This document shows positions 1-10,447 of a stretch of 64,000 bases of DNA, one piece after another. Each line of letters opens with the position of its first letter. Within the stretch, counting starts at the first letter, position 1. Below the pieces are notes generated by a model. The model saw only the letters and a program-made list of their open reading frames with translations, made no database searches and was not told the origin of the DNA. Origin of the DNA: Blastobasis lacticolella (lineage: Eukaryota > Arthropoda > Insecta > Lepidoptera > Blastobasidae); the NCBI GenBank assembly GCA_905147135.1, contig LR990057.1, forward strand, positions 806,001 to 870,000. Direction: 5' to 3'. The translations under genes were made by a program, and so were the position numbers.

Positions 1-265
1 GTATGCTCCGTAAGGAGTGACGTTGAGCGCACCCCGTCCCTACGGGGTGTAGCATCCGATGAAACCTGAAAGGCCCTTATGGCTACAGGTGCTTCCAGGG
101 GGTGTTTAGTACGTATGCGCCTAGGTTCTTTTGGCGAGTCGTGCATAACCAGTCCGGCCGGCCGGCTGGGATACTCATGAGAGTTCACCTCCTCCCTTCC
201 AACCGCATTACCGAAGGGTGCCCATTTCCTTTGCGTTGGGCAAAAAAAAAAAAAAAAAAAAAAAA
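1..265 (+). mobile_element. 3' end of a poly(A)-tailed non-LTR retrotransposon (or long SINE)
   Basis: The window opens inside a fairly GC-rich block that ends in 24 uninterrupted A residues at 242-265, after which the base composition drops to ordinary AT-rich DNA. A homogeneous A tract at such a junction is what target-primed reverse transcription leaves behind. The element continues beyond the left edge. I see no convincing reverse-transcriptase motif in this part, so it is probably 3' untranslated sequence. The intact tail suggests a relatively young insertion. The family is not identified. Confidence 0.6.
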
Positions 266-784
266 CAATAAATTAACCCAAAATCTCTTAAAAGAGCAGG
301 AAATAAATCTTTGTTTTTCTTTGCTTTGACCAAGTGATACTTATGTTCACCTACTTACTTCACAGTTATCTTAAACTCTAAGTCTACGTGTGTTACAGCT
401 ATGTGTCATCTATTCTATCTCGATCATAAATATTTGTGTTTTATTAGAGGCGTATATGCATTTGACTCATACCAGCCATTGCCCAAAATGTTGAATAAGC
501 ATACGTCATTGTATTGTTATTAATTGTGTCATGACCCATTATCGTTAAACATGAATAACCAGGTTAATTACGTGCATGTATAAATGAAGTTTATACCAAT
601 TACAGCTGTATAAGTTTTAGTAATTTCCAGTTCATTTTCCATCCATTCCATTTATATTGATATTTCCAAAAACCCTCTCTGAGATCATTTGAGTGTGGTA
701 AATACTGATGTAAAATATTATAAGATGTTAAGGGGAAAGTGCGAATCCGAGGTTTTTAGAATACATCGCGGACAACGTAAATTT
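266..784. other. No gene or recognised repeat
   Basis: AT-rich sequence with no long frame, no tRNA-like boxes and no inverted repeat that I can see. Confidence 0.5.
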
Positions 785-950
785 TATTTAAAAAATGACT
801 AGCCAGTCATTTGACCGCCATCCAACCTGCTGGTAAGTAACGATGCGACCGAAGATGGAGCATACCTGTCTACAAACTGGCTATTCAGAGTGAATAGCTT
901 ACCTCGAAAACACGTTGCTTTGCTGCCAAAGTCACGGTTCCTCAAATGCT
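785..950 (-). mobile_element. Decayed 3' end of the WNSLP-type LINE
   Basis: Read on the minus strand this matches the 3' ends at 22852-23245, 25050-25345 and 35075-35170: a degenerate end of the reverse-transcriptase frame, then 'cgcatcgt', then 'gtcaaatgactggctagtc', then an A-rich tail (T-rich at 785-800 on the plus strand). Coding capacity is lost. It is recognised only by similarity to the better copies in this window. Confidence 0.5.
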
Positions 951-1189
951 CTGCAAGTGATAAATGCAAATCCGGCACATCGCTATTTGATTACATTGTG
1001 ACATGAAAACGGATGACAAAAATTTATTGCTATACAGAATGACATCTGACTAATATATCTACTAACTTGACATTATTATTATTATTATTTGATTGATATT
1101 TTAATATGCAACTAATTGATTTTTTTTTTATTATTTTTTTATTTATGGAAAAAATTTGTACTCTTAATTAAATACTTAAGTTATGACAT

Positions 1190-1318
1190 AATGTAAATAA
1201 TGCATGCTCTCTCTCACTTTGTTTGCAATGCCCTTACAGGGTGTCACATGTAAGTACTTTATAATATTGTGAAATCTTTTAAAAACTGTGATACGCAATA
1301 AATGAAATGAAATGAAAT
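1190..1318 (+). mobile_element. LINE 3' tail with (AAATG)n
   Basis: An AT-rich stretch ends in 'gcaataaatgaaatgaaatg', an AATAAA-like signal merging into a short AAATG tandem array. Tails of short tandem repeats in place of poly(A) occur in several lepidopteran non-LTR families. The 5' boundary is a guess. Confidence 0.4.
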
Positions 1319-1745
1319 GCTCACCCTATGGAGCACAAAGAAAACTGCACAACAAAAACTCAACGTGTGCAACACAAACTCAAGACCGACATATTAACCA
1401 ATGCGCCAGTGGGTCACTAATTGTGTACCGTGGCAATATTTCCAAACAGTACCATACCAATGCCAGTAGCTTCTTACAAGTGCGTAGGTGTCTGCACGTA
1501 AACACTGTCGCCCGCTGGAGAGGTCACAGTTGCGCCCACTTGCGGTGCTACTTACGAATTACAATACAATTCTAGAACAATAGTTTCGAACTGTTTACGG
1601 CACGCGTGGTTGATTTAATATATTTCCCGGACATAAGCAAGGCTACAGAAGTAGGTATAGCTTATAATAATTGAATGTACAGATAGATACATGATCTCTG
1701 TACATGCCTGCTTTATCTAAGAACCTTCTACGATGTCCGTAAAAA
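1319..1745. other. No gene or recognised repeat
   Basis: An 87-codon plus-strand frame at 1312-1575 is compatible with chance: no domain, no codon bias, and it overlaps the LINE tail. Nothing else is recognised. Confidence 0.45.
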
Positions 1746-1850
1746 TGGTTGTCTGGAAGAGATCGCTTTTAGCGATAAGACCGCCTTTGTACTATATTGT
1801 CTTACTGTCTGTCCTTGTATGTACAATAAAGAGTTATAAATAAATAAATA
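1746..1850 (+). mobile_element. Non-LTR retrotransposon 3' end, family T copy 1, (ATAA)n tail
   Basis: The sequence 'agcgataagaccgcctttgt' followed by a pyrimidine-rich spacer and 'caataaagagtt' recurs at 6262-6383 and 12301-12418, always on the plus strand and always ending in a four-base tandem tail. Here the tail is ATAA. This looks like a LINE 3' untranslated region with its own AATAAA signal. Only the terminal ~100 bases remain. The clade (RTE-like is my guess) cannot be fixed without the reverse transcriptase. Confidence 0.6.
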
Positions 1851-1994
1851 TTATGCGTCACGAGTACTCTAAGCCGACATTCATTTATGATCGCCTAACT
1901 ACGAATAAAGTTGGGTAACACCCGACCAAGTTCACATATTCTTAACCAATACTGAACCAATTTTAATGAAACATCGCAGATTACCGCAATGAAC

Positions 1995-2130
1995 CATCTC
2001 GATTAAATTAGCTTTCAAATAAAGAAAACCTCATCGAAATCGGTCTATCCGTTCAGGAGCTACGATGTCACAGACACACACCTTCACATATATACAGAGC
2101 TACAGATACACAGACAGACAGATATAAACT
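1995..2130. mobile_element. Unclassified dispersed fragment
   Basis: The phrases 'gaaatcggtctatccgttca' and 'ggagctacgatgtcacagac' resemble a stretch I know from many insect transposon flanks. No ends can be defined and no second copy is present here, so this is a weak call. Confidence 0.25.
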
Positions 2131-2467
2131 GTCCAAACTGGCTTGTCTTATTTGGTCAAGGAAATTATGTATTTAAATGGATAATACGCAGCAGTATTAG
2201 TTGAAAGTCACATTCTATGTGTTTCTTATACAATTCTCGACATCTATACACAATATACGTGGCGTGATTGATACGGCAAGTCGTGATTTTGGGCATTGTT
2301 TGTTCACCAAATAAGACAAGTCAGTTTAAACAGATCATACGTCAGACTTACACCACTCTTTTTCCCTAGGGGATTAAAAAGGTTTATCAATGTGGAAGAT
2401 GTGAGAAAGATCTGTCAGGACCATAGCAGGTGGGAAAATGTGGTCAAAGGTATAATGTTATGTAAGT

Positions 2468-3037
2468 ATTATTATAGTATAAAACAAATTCGCTTCCCAC
2501 CGTTTGTCCCATAATTTTTTTTTTATATACCTCCAAGGTGGCAAACAAGCTTACGGCCTGCCTGATGGTAAGCAGTTACCGCAGCCTATGGACATTTGCA
2601 ATACCAGGGGCATCACCAACGCGCTGCCGACCCCGTAATAACCTTTTAACCCCTTTCTTGAAGAACTCCATGTTGTACTCTCCAGGGAAAACCTCCATAT
2701 ATCTAAGTACGCTTACATCTTGTAAACGACACAACGGATTTTAATGCGGTTTTCAACAATAGATAGAGTGATTCAAGAGCAAGGTTTATAAGCAAGAAAA
2801 AAAGGGTAGGTAGGGGTAAAGTAGATATATGGTGGGTGTAGAGTACATATAAGCCATAAGCCCATTTATCAACGGGTATATTCTGAATTAGTTTTTTCTT
2901 TGTTATGTATTTATATGTTTTTTTTATTCTGATTTTTTTTTTGTTACTTATTTGTAAGATGATAAATAAACGATTATTTATTTTATATAGGGTAGAGGTA
3001 GGACGCAACGCGAACGAGGTTGCGCCTGATTCACTAG
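2468..3037 (+). mobile_element. Helitron-like element interrupted by a poly(A) element
   Basis: The outer parts match the intact 192-bp copy at 45401-45592: 'agtataaaacaaa', 'cccaccgt', then after an interruption 'cggattttaatgcggttt', a GGGTAGGTAGG tract, and the 3' end 'gcgcctgattcactag' followed by T (CTAG at 3034-3037). A diverged hairpin precedes CTAG, as Helitrons require. The 5' TC end is not clear. The element is non-autonomous and is broken at 2511-2700 by a minus-strand insertion. Confidence 0.6.
2511..2700 (-). mobile_element. Poly(A) SINE/LINE-end (family B) inside the Helitron
   Basis: A T run at 2515-2524 is the poly(A) tail on the minus strand. The body reads 'cagcctatggacatttgcaa' and 'taccaggggcatcaccaacg' on the plus strand, matching the element at 13239-13355 and, more loosely, the other family-B pieces. 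CCATA occurs at both borders (2509-2513 and 2695-2699) and could be a short target duplication. Its absence from the related Helitron at 45401-45592 shows that it is an insertion. Confidence 0.6.
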
Positions 3038-3727
3038 TGTTCGTATATTACGCGTTTAAGCTTAAGCGGTCAAAACCGTCGGGTGACAATAATGTCAGTT
3101 TAATATTTTTAACAGCATACCGGTAACAGGTTAAGCAATAACATTGAACACGTTACATTGCATAATTTGCTTGTGCAGCTGTTGAGACAAAATCAAGATT
3201 CGTTCTCGTATTAGCCTAGTTGGTCATGTACTTGTACTCGTTCCAATTATTACCTAATTTATACTATATAAAAGTCTTCTTTTTAAATGAGATCTTATGT
3301 AAAAATACTTTGACTTAAACTGAAGACAATTAATCGATTCGGCGTTTACACATTTACGGTGTCGTTCTAGGCTAGGGAAACACTGGAAGTATGATTCATC
3401 TATAATCACAAAAAGAATCTAAACAGTAATCATTGTTGGAAGACACATAATCCCAGTAAGACTAGACTTAGAAGTTGAAAAAAAAAACCATACCAATTTC
3501 TTTCCTGTGATAGTGCCTTTCGCCGTTATGCGAATTCGCTGTGCCGAACGCCTGACCCATCTTCGTAGATTTCCCAAAAATGGCAAAACCAAAAACTAAA
3601 ACAAAACACCAGCACAGAACACTATTCCGCTATTTCAATCAGCTCGCTCCGCAAACACTGGCAACCGATACACTTGTTGTACGTATAAAAAAAAGAAGAA
3701 AAACAAAACAAAAAACAGCTGGCTGGA
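3038..3727. other. No gene or recognised repeat
   Basis: AT-rich DNA. The frame at 3580-3822 begins in K/T-rich low-complexity sequence and runs into the CpG-rich patch. I see no protein family in it. Confidence 0.45.
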
Positions 3728-3850
3728 ACAATGGCGGCGGACTCGCGCATGCGCTTTCGCTGGCGAACGTGTGCGCCGCGCAGCGATACTACACTGACTG
3801 GCGAGCGACCGCGCAGCGCTAGGGCTGCGTAGCGGGTCGAGCGCTAGACT
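3728..3850. promoter_or_regulatory. CpG-rich patch with NRF1/ewg-like and YY1/Pho-like motifs
   Basis: This stretch stands out from AT-rich surroundings by GC and CpG content. It holds the palindrome GCGCATGCGC at 3745-3754, the core bound by NRF1 and its insect relative Erect wing, and 'caatggcggc' at 3729-3738, resembling a YY1/Pho site. Just downstream 'agatggtaaac' (near 3856) would serve as a splice donor. These features suit a promoter plus a short first exon, but no downstream coding exon is visible, so the function is inferred from motifs only. Confidence 0.3.
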
Positions 3851-4997
3851 TCGCTAGATGGTAAACAGGTAGAGCGCTAAATTAATTAATTAAAGACTTT
3901 AAAGGCACTACTTATCAACATAATCCGAGTGGTAAATCCCGGGGGTCCGCTTTCCTGCTCTTTCTTGTCCGGCCCGATCTTCGGTATCCTTACGTCGTAA
4001 TAAGCCTGACTACTTAAATTGAAACTTGGTCAATATATATCGTCAAATAAATAATAATGTCCTGTTACGGGAGGCAGGCTCAGACTGAGCCTAGACTGTT
4101 CAGAAGAATGATCGGGCCACACAGCCCGCGCGCGCGTGCTCCAGGGCGCCACACATGGACTTTTAAGCTCGGTGGTTCAACCAGACCCAGGGTCAGACGA
4201 CCTTAGTCACAAACCAAGATAATTTATTTATTCATTATGTTTTCTTATTTGGTCATAATTCTCTCATCATCGTCATCATCCCCTTCCATATTTCACTAGG
4301 TGGATTCTGCACACCATATCCATGTTTATCGGAGTCATGGTTATTCCTTTCTATTGGAACAATAATCGACGACTAGGTATATAACTAGGTAGGTAGGTGT
4401 ACGCTCCACTATGGATAGCCCTACATTTCGTCGGCATGGTCTAGATTTTTTCAGATTACGAACCCTCGGTTTTGTACGCGGCCAAAGAGCCGAAGCAAAA
4501 ACCCAATTGTTTAGGAGAGGCAAAAACAATTTTGTAGCCAGAGTACAATACGTAGGGACTCTATCTATTTCACTCTGACTATAAAGTTGTTTTCACTCTA
4601 TGATAGAGTGCTAGGCAGCCTAAAAAGGGCTTGATCTACAAATACAACACTTTTTATCGGACTGAAAAGCGACTTTCAAGACAAATATAATTTCACCTTA
4701 CCAGTGACAACGAGAACTGTAAAGTGATCGAAACGTCGGGATAAAATGAGAACCAATAAACCGCTATTAATCCCTTAACAACGGTTTCATTAGAAATATC
4801 TAAGCATCGTATAAACAGAAGAGAGTACTAGAGCTACATACAGCGAGAGTAAGGGCTAGATCTAGCCCTGTAAGCGCCGCCGGGCGCGCCCCAACCATCG
4901 TCCTCGACCCGACTCGCCGCGTACTCGGACACCGATAACTCTGTGTCAATAAACATTTAATTGATTGTTTGTGGCCGTGCAAATTAGATACGGCCCC
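3851..4997. other. No gene; one short dispersed fragment
   Basis: A piece at about 3938-4010 ('gggtccgctttcctgctctt') resembles 10045-10190 and belongs to a widespread lepidopteran dispersed sequence. Otherwise I see only short frames and no inverted repeats. Confidence 0.4.
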
Positions 4998-5546
4998 AGG
5001 GTTGCCAACTTTCTTAAGACCAAATATAGTATTTTCGGATTCGGTAGCCGTAAAAATATAGTGGACAGGGAATTTATTAAAAAATATACCTATAGCATTT
5101 TTACTAAAATATTATTTTTATTATTTGAGCCATTTTTGTCCCCCTGCAGGGCAAAGGCCTCTCTATCAAGCTTACACGACTCCCGGTCGGATGCTTTCCA
5201 TCCTTAGAAAAGGCGTCCAACTCGTCCCGCCATCTCCGTCTAGGCTTTCCGCGCTTCCTTGTTACGTTTTGTGGGGTCCAGCCGGTGAATATTTAACAAA
5301 ATATATTTAGTATAAAATTGATTTTCAGTATAATTAACTGATCCAGGATTGGTGTTTAATTAAGTTATTTCTGAATTCTTAACATTAAAATTCAGGACGC
5401 ATTCCGTTTTACGGTAGGTGATACTTATAAGCGACTTTGCTGATAAAATATAGTAGTTTAGCCTACTATATTAAAATTTTCAAATAATAGTAGGCGGAGA
5501 CCAAAAACAGTAGGACACTATATTATATAGTAGGGTTGGCAACCCT
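4998..5546. mobile_element. DNA transposon/MITE with AGGGTTGCCAAC terminal repeats
   Basis: AGGGTTGCCAAC at 4998-5009 is matched by its exact reverse complement GTTGGCAACCCT at 5535-5546. Subterminal sequence is also related in inverted orientation ('aaatatagtgg' near the left end, 'cactatattatatag' near the right). CAGGGTTGCCA-type ends are common in hAT elements, but no 8-bp target duplication is evident, so the superfamily stays open. There is no transposase. A LINE-type fragment at 5127-5290 interrupts the interior. Confidence 0.55.
5127..5290. mobile_element. LINE-derived fragment nested in the 4998-5546 element
   Basis: The stretch 'ctgcagggcaaaggcctctc' through 'catctccgtctaggctttcc' is far more GC-rich than the AT-rich element around it and resembles a lepidopteran non-LTR 3' region ('gggcaaaggcct' near the end of a reverse-transcriptase cassette). 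It carries no usable frame. Confidence 0.4.
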
Positions 5547-6261
5547 ACTCCACTGACGTTGAGCGGTAATCTCGCGCATACAAGTAATATGGCTGGGTGG
5601 TGGTGGTAACTGTTTACTGGATGCTTTATCAGACGAATTGACTATTACTGGAAAGTTTTCTATTGATAAATGTGTAATTACACGCTGACTCAGTGATTTG
5701 TCTACTTTGTGAAACATAATAATATTAACGAGGTAAAGCAGAGGAGTTATAGTTCGAAATACTGTTTGCAAACATTGATTTACTAATAATAAATAAGATG
5801 CTTCTATTTTCACTTATTATAGCAACGCAAACGTATCCCTAAAACGACGGCATTTCATTGGCTATTCCAATTTCTTCTAATCGGGCCTAGTAACAATGAA
5901 ACGAAAAGTATTACGATATACTTCCATTATCTCGGACAAACATTGGATACCAGCTACTACCAATATTTGTATAAGCAGAGGAATCTTCTCCTGCACTTTG
6001 TCCTTTCTATTTTAATGAAACATATTCACGTATCGTTTTCGGGCATACTGGATAACAAATTCTGAAAAATACTTTGTCTCAACTAAAAGTAAAGATGCTA
6101 TTTACGATTGTTTTTGGCAAGGTCTAGGTACGAATTGGCAAAGACTGATTAAGGGATATGAAAGAAGCGAAAGACAAGTCAGAAGTACTCAGAAGGACCT
6201 CCTTTAGCATGAGCAATAAAGTGGTCATTACCACCCTCTTAGATCTCCTTTCAGAGGGTCT
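5547..6261. other. No gene or recognised repeat
   Basis: A 96-codon minus-strand frame at 5523-5813 overlaps the transposon terminus and has no recognisable family. The rest is AT-rich with nothing identified. Confidence 0.4.
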
Positions 6262-6383
6262 AAGGTTGGCTGGAAGAAATCCCATTGTGGGATAAGCCCG
6301 CCTTTGCTTTGTAAAATGATATTTTTCTACCTACTGTATTTCTTTTTAATTGCAATAAAGAGTTTACATACATACATACATAC
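6262..6383 (+). mobile_element. Non-LTR 3' end, family T copy 2, (CATA)n tail
   Basis: It shares 'ggctggaagaaat', 'gggataagcccgcctttg' and 'gcaataaagagttta' with 1746-1850 and 12301-12418. The tail here is a CATA tandem, different from the other two copies. Confidence 0.6.
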
Positions 6384-6802
6384 CCTAAGTACGGAAATAG
6401 ATGTGTTACCAAAAAGCCAGAACATCTAGTAGCACAAGTATAGCTAGTGTGAAGGTGACCACTTGCAAGTGACCGATAACGCAGTGCCATGCCCCGAATT
6501 CGGCCTTAGCCTGCGCGCGCGCAGCTGCGATCTGTTTGTTTGGCTTAGGCGTCATCGGCCGTTGAAACTGACCATAAGTGGTTGGTTGGACAAAGATTTT
6601 TTAATACAAACGATCAGACAGTTTAATAAATGCGAAAAAGGCATACGTACGCACACCATCGTTAGGCATATCTCAATTCTGGCATTGTATGTGTTCATAT
6701 TTATACTTTTAAGACTTTCGTGGTTACTCAGTAGACTTACATCGCACATATTAAGGGTTTGTCACCACGGCTAGTATTGGTTATTTATGCTATTCAGCAC
6801 GG
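6384..6802. other. No gene or recognised repeat
   Basis: Frames on both strands at 6463-6774 and 6552-6749 are mutual shadows with no family resemblance. Confidence 0.4.
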
Positions 6803-6920
6803 CTAGCACAAGCGTGCCCCCGACACATCTCGCGCCACAAGCGTTGTTTCCTTCTCTCAATACTCAGATGAAAGAGACAGCCGTAATTATGTTGCGCCTG
6901 TTCTCGCAGACTTGTGCTAG
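6803..6920. mobile_element. Short MITE, CTAGCACAAG family, copy 1
   Basis: CTAGCACAAG at 6803-6812 is matched by its exact reverse complement CTTGTGCTAG at 6911-6920. The interior ('tctcgcgccac', 'ttctctcaatactcagatga') is shared with 35667-35805. Two copies with coincident ends show that this is a mobile unit. It is 118 bp long with no coding capacity, and the target duplication is unclear because the flanks are themselves partly palindromic. Confidence 0.6.
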
Positions 6921-7159
6921 CTGTGCAGCAGGTTTCTTGTGTTCACTCGCAAGCGACGCGTTTTAAAACCACAAAACAGAACAATTAAGGCAAACGATAA
7001 AAGATTCCTCAAACCCACCTTGGATTAGGTCGAGACGATTTTTCCGCTCAGCAACGCCGCTCTGGCGAAGTCTGCGAAAGTTTTTGGCAAAGCAAAAAAG
7101 GTACGAGGCATGCAAATTTGTCACCCAGTCGTCCTCTGAAGCCTAAAGGTCAGCACAGG

Positions 7160-7205
7160 CAACAGTCGACGTTTGTTTGCCACCTTAGTGGTATAAAAAA
7201 AACTC
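7160..7205 (+). mobile_element. Family-B 3' tail with poly(A)
   Basis: 'cgtttgtttgccaccttagt' followed by 'ggtataaaaaaaa' is a variant of the shared lepidopteran SINE/LINE 3' terminus. Only this terminus is clear. Confidence 0.4.
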
Positions 7206-7394
7206 GATACCGACCATAAGTGTTTATTAAAAGTTCAACGCCTCCGATACAATGTGCATGTTGTTGCTTCAAGATTCAGGAAGTGGGTGTTAATCTCGGA
7301 CGAAAACACTGCTGGCTATGAGAGGACCAGACATACATTGTCTACTACTTTTATAGAGACATTCCAGAATGAATTTCAAGTTAGAATGCAGCGA

Positions 7395-7490
7395 TTGCAT
7401 GATGTTTAACATCAAAGGCCGGCACCGCATCTGCCCCCCTTAGGTTGCAGATGTCCGGGACGAAGGTGGCCACTTTCCATCAGGCGGACC
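7395..7490 (+). mobile_element. Decayed family-B fragment
   Basis: 'ggtggccactttccatcagg' is the family-B 3' motif and is preceded by a degenerate 'gttgcagatgtccgggac'. No poly(A) remains. Confidence 0.35.
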
Positions 7491-8073
7491 GTTCGTCGAT
7501 GCATACGTGCATACGGTCAAGACGCACACTTTCACAACCAACACTATGGGGTAACCAAACTCCGCCATGGCGCGCATGTTTTCGAAACCGGCCTCATGTC
7601 ACCGTTGACAGCGCGCCATCTTTATGTCTTACTTGATCTGATTGTTGAACCAATAACTTTTTTGTCTCGTCACCGTGACGACCACGGACTATTAATCAGG
7701 GAAGGACGGAGGATTGTCTTGCAACACGACAATGAACAATTAAGACACAGATTGGCCGTGGCAACGCAAGCTATTTAATTACAATTAACATGATGTCTGT
7801 AATTTGTTTATTTAATGAGATTATGAGTCTCAGGGTCCTCAGCGAAAGACCTTGTTCAACCTGGATTCGCCAACGGCTCACACAATACAATAATAACGGT
7901 TGAACAGTATCGGCTGTATTGGCAGTATATATTATTATAATAAATGAGAGTCGAGTAAAATATATGTTATAGTCAATGAATGGTTATTGGAGCAGTTGCA
8001 GTGATAATAAGCGAATACCTCTATTCTTCATTGTATGTCTCAATCTACCTATCTATTCTTTTACTTTCGCCTT
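7491..8073. other. No gene or recognised repeat
   Basis: Frames of 60-63 codons only. Nothing is recognised. Confidence 0.4.
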
Positions 8074-8395
8074 AGGAGCGTCGGTGGCCTATTGGTAAAG
8101 ATAACCGATTCGCAAGCGCGATGTACCGGGTTCGAATCGCACTGCCGCCATGTACCAATGACTCTTTTCTTATGTACATTAGTTGAACACTAACCGATGC
8201 TCTTACGGTGATAGAAAACATCGTGATGAAACCTGCACATTCAGGCGATTGTATGTGTAACCATGGTCCAATCTGGCCAGGTTCTCCTGGTAGCAGGGTC
8301 ACGGAGGTCAGATGGCAGTCGCTCTACCTGATCTGCAAAGTCCTGGATCATGGCCAAGGCCGACCTCGGGCCCTCGTGTGCGAAACAAGATAATA
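8074..8395 (+). mobile_element. SINE-A copy, near full length
   Basis: The tRNA-like head 'gcgtcggtggcctattggta' carries a weakened A box and the B box 'gggttcgaatc'. The body carries 'accgatgctcttacggtga' and 'gatgaaacctgcacattcag', followed by a GC-rich 3' block ('ggtcacggaggtcag', 'gggccctcgtg') that ends at a T-rich flank. SINE-A heads in this window look most like tRNA-Ser (inference). Pol III promoters of this kind lie inside the element. The family has about 16 copies here. Confidence 0.8.
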
Positions 8396-8871
8396 TTTTT
8401 TATTCTTTTACTCTTACCGTACCAACCCACATACACAATTTTATGGTCTCAATTTAAAGCAAATACATTCCCATATTAGCATCGTTCAATCTATTCAATA
8501 TTCCTACATTATAGCAAATCACTCAACAAGCCACACTAAGTGAAGGCGACAAGCGCAAACATCCCAGTGTCACGGTGACATCCAACAACAGACATCTATT
8601 CGCATTAGTGGCGGTATGTGTGAGTAATTTTTCACTATGGCGGACACACATAATACATTTTTGGTCTTCAGTCTGCCATGTTAATGCAGAAAAACACCTG
8701 AAAAAATTTCTCTGGGCCTTCCGCGATACTATACTCACTTATGTTGGTTTAGTTACTGCGCATGCGTACGAAATATGGGAATTTTACTAAACTAGCAGTA
8801 GGTGCATAGTGTAGTGGACGTATTTGCCAATGCGTTCGTCAGTTATCTGCATCTGAGGAGTCTGTTAGAAA
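8396..8871. other. No gene or recognised repeat
   Basis: Two overlapping 71-codon frames on opposite strands (8523-8738, 8575-8790) shadow one another. No family is recognised. Confidence 0.4.
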
Positions 8872-9510
8872 GGTCATGGATTGCCCGAAAGCTTGAATGT
8901 GCGATGGTTCATTTGTGCGAAAAATTAATTCCGCGAAAGTTTCAAAGAGCGAACGTTCAGTTGTGCGACAATTCGATTGCGCGATAGCTTAAAAGCGCGA
9001 CGTTTTAATCGAGCGAATTATCTGCTGCGTGAAGCAATATTCTAAACTAATTTATAAAGACGGCTTGTCGATTTGATTATACTGGATAAATTCAAAACCA
9101 ATTAACCGATTTTAAAAATTCTTTCAACAATAGAAAGCAACGAAGTGGGTACGTTTGTAAGTAATTGGGAGTAATCTCCGAAAATAGTGGAGATATTTTG
9201 AAAATTCTTTTGCTAAGTAAGTAAGCTACATAATTTCCGAATGACAATGACAATGATAGTTGAATGTTTACAAAGATTCTAACTGTGTGCAAGCGAAATC
9301 GATTAAATATATCGATTATAAATTAGTTTAGAATATTGCTTCACGCAGCAGATAATTCGCTCAATTAAAACGTCGCGATTTTAAGCTATCGCGCAATGGA
9401 ATTGTCGCACAACTGAACGTTCGCTCTTTGAAGCTTTCGCGGAATTGATTTTTCGCACAAATGAACCATCGCGCATTCAAGCTTTCGGACAATCGTCTTT
9501 GCGCTATCGT
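8872..9510. mobile_element. Foldback element with ~185-bp arms built of GCGA-type subrepeats
   Basis: The left arm (about 8872-9057) and right arm (about 9316-9500) are reverse complements over nearly their whole length, for example 'cgcgaaagtttcaaagagcg' against 'cgctctttgaagctttcgcg', and 'ctgctgcgtgaagcaatatt' against 'aatattgcttcacgcagcag'. Within each arm GCGA-, GCGAAAG- and TGCGAC-type words recur about every 10-25 bases. The ~260-bp centre is AT-rich and non-coding. No transposase is present. The superfamily is unknown. Confidence 0.7.
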
Positions 9511-9582
9511 TATTCGTGCTTTCGGCATTCGCACCCGTGTATTACTCCCCCATGGTCTCATGGTCACATGGGCTTCATCGTG

Positions 9583-9835
9583 CTCTTTTTTTCCATCGAA
9601 CAGCGAGGGACGTATTATAGACGTCACACCATCTCGTACTCAGCGATTTTATTTTTTTCTTATGCTTGCTGTTAAGGACTGGAACTCTCTGCCTGCGTCA
9701 CTGTTCCCCGAAAAACAGTATTCAGTTGCCGTTTTCAAGTCAAGAGTGAACCTCGTGAGACCTCATCGTCGCTTCCTATCATGTGTGATGAGGCCAATGC
9801 GATGAGGAGATTTCGCAAATATAAAATGTTTCCTG
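9583..9835 (+). pseudogene. Non-LTR reverse-transcriptase C-terminus, WNSLP-type LINE
   Basis: An open frame reads 'AVKDWNSLPASLFPEKQ' and then 'FKSRVNL', the classic end of a Jockey/CR1-like ORF2. The same DNA occurs on the minus strand at 25050-25345, where '[16 protein letters not shown]' is seen. The terminus is followed by 'cctcatcgtcgctt', shared with the other copies. Everything upstream of ~9583 is missing, so it is a 5'-truncated dead copy. The foldback lies immediately upstream. Confidence 0.7.
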
Positions 9836-10044
9836 CTATCTTTAGATCTTTAGATATCCACATTATCCAACTTCGTTCCAAGTAATGAAACAGATCGACG
9901 CGCAAAATAACAATTTTGATGCGAACGATGTTGTAGTTTATCGACTGTTGTGGAATGTTATCAATGATAAAGGATCCTTCAAATACTGTCTAGCTAGACG
10001 ATTGGTTATTCAATAAATCTGACCTTTACCGTTACTTTACACTC

Positions 10045-10190
10045 ATCATCATCTTCCGAGCGGTTAGTCCCGACTTCTGCCAGGGTCCGCTTTTTAACTC
10101 ATTCTCCTCCACTCCGCTCGATCTTGGACATCCTAGCATCATAAGTCATTGGCTCTCGCATTCCACTCAAGAAATGTCAATCCATCGCTT
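10045..10190. mobile_element. Dispersed lepidopteran fragment
   Basis: 'ccagggtccgctttttaact', 'cactccgctcgatcttggac' and 'atccatcgcttctt' resemble a LINE-derived sequence that I know from many lepidopteran contigs. A shorter relative is near 3938. No ends or frame. Confidence 0.35.
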
Positions 10191-10447
10191 CTTGTGTACT
10201 AGAAATTCAAAGAAGGATTTCCTTCACTTGAACAAGAAATTCGCTTATAACATTATATTGCACAATAATCTTCAATCTTTTTTGTCTGATGGCATATCTA
10301 TATCCGTTCGTCGTGTCAGTGTCTCCGATGCGTCATTGTCCGATATCACATACGAGACTCGCACTTTCGTGCCCTCCTTCAAATCGGTCACGACACCTGT
10401 GATGTCGTGTTTTACAGATTTACAATTAAATATTTGATCTTACAATT

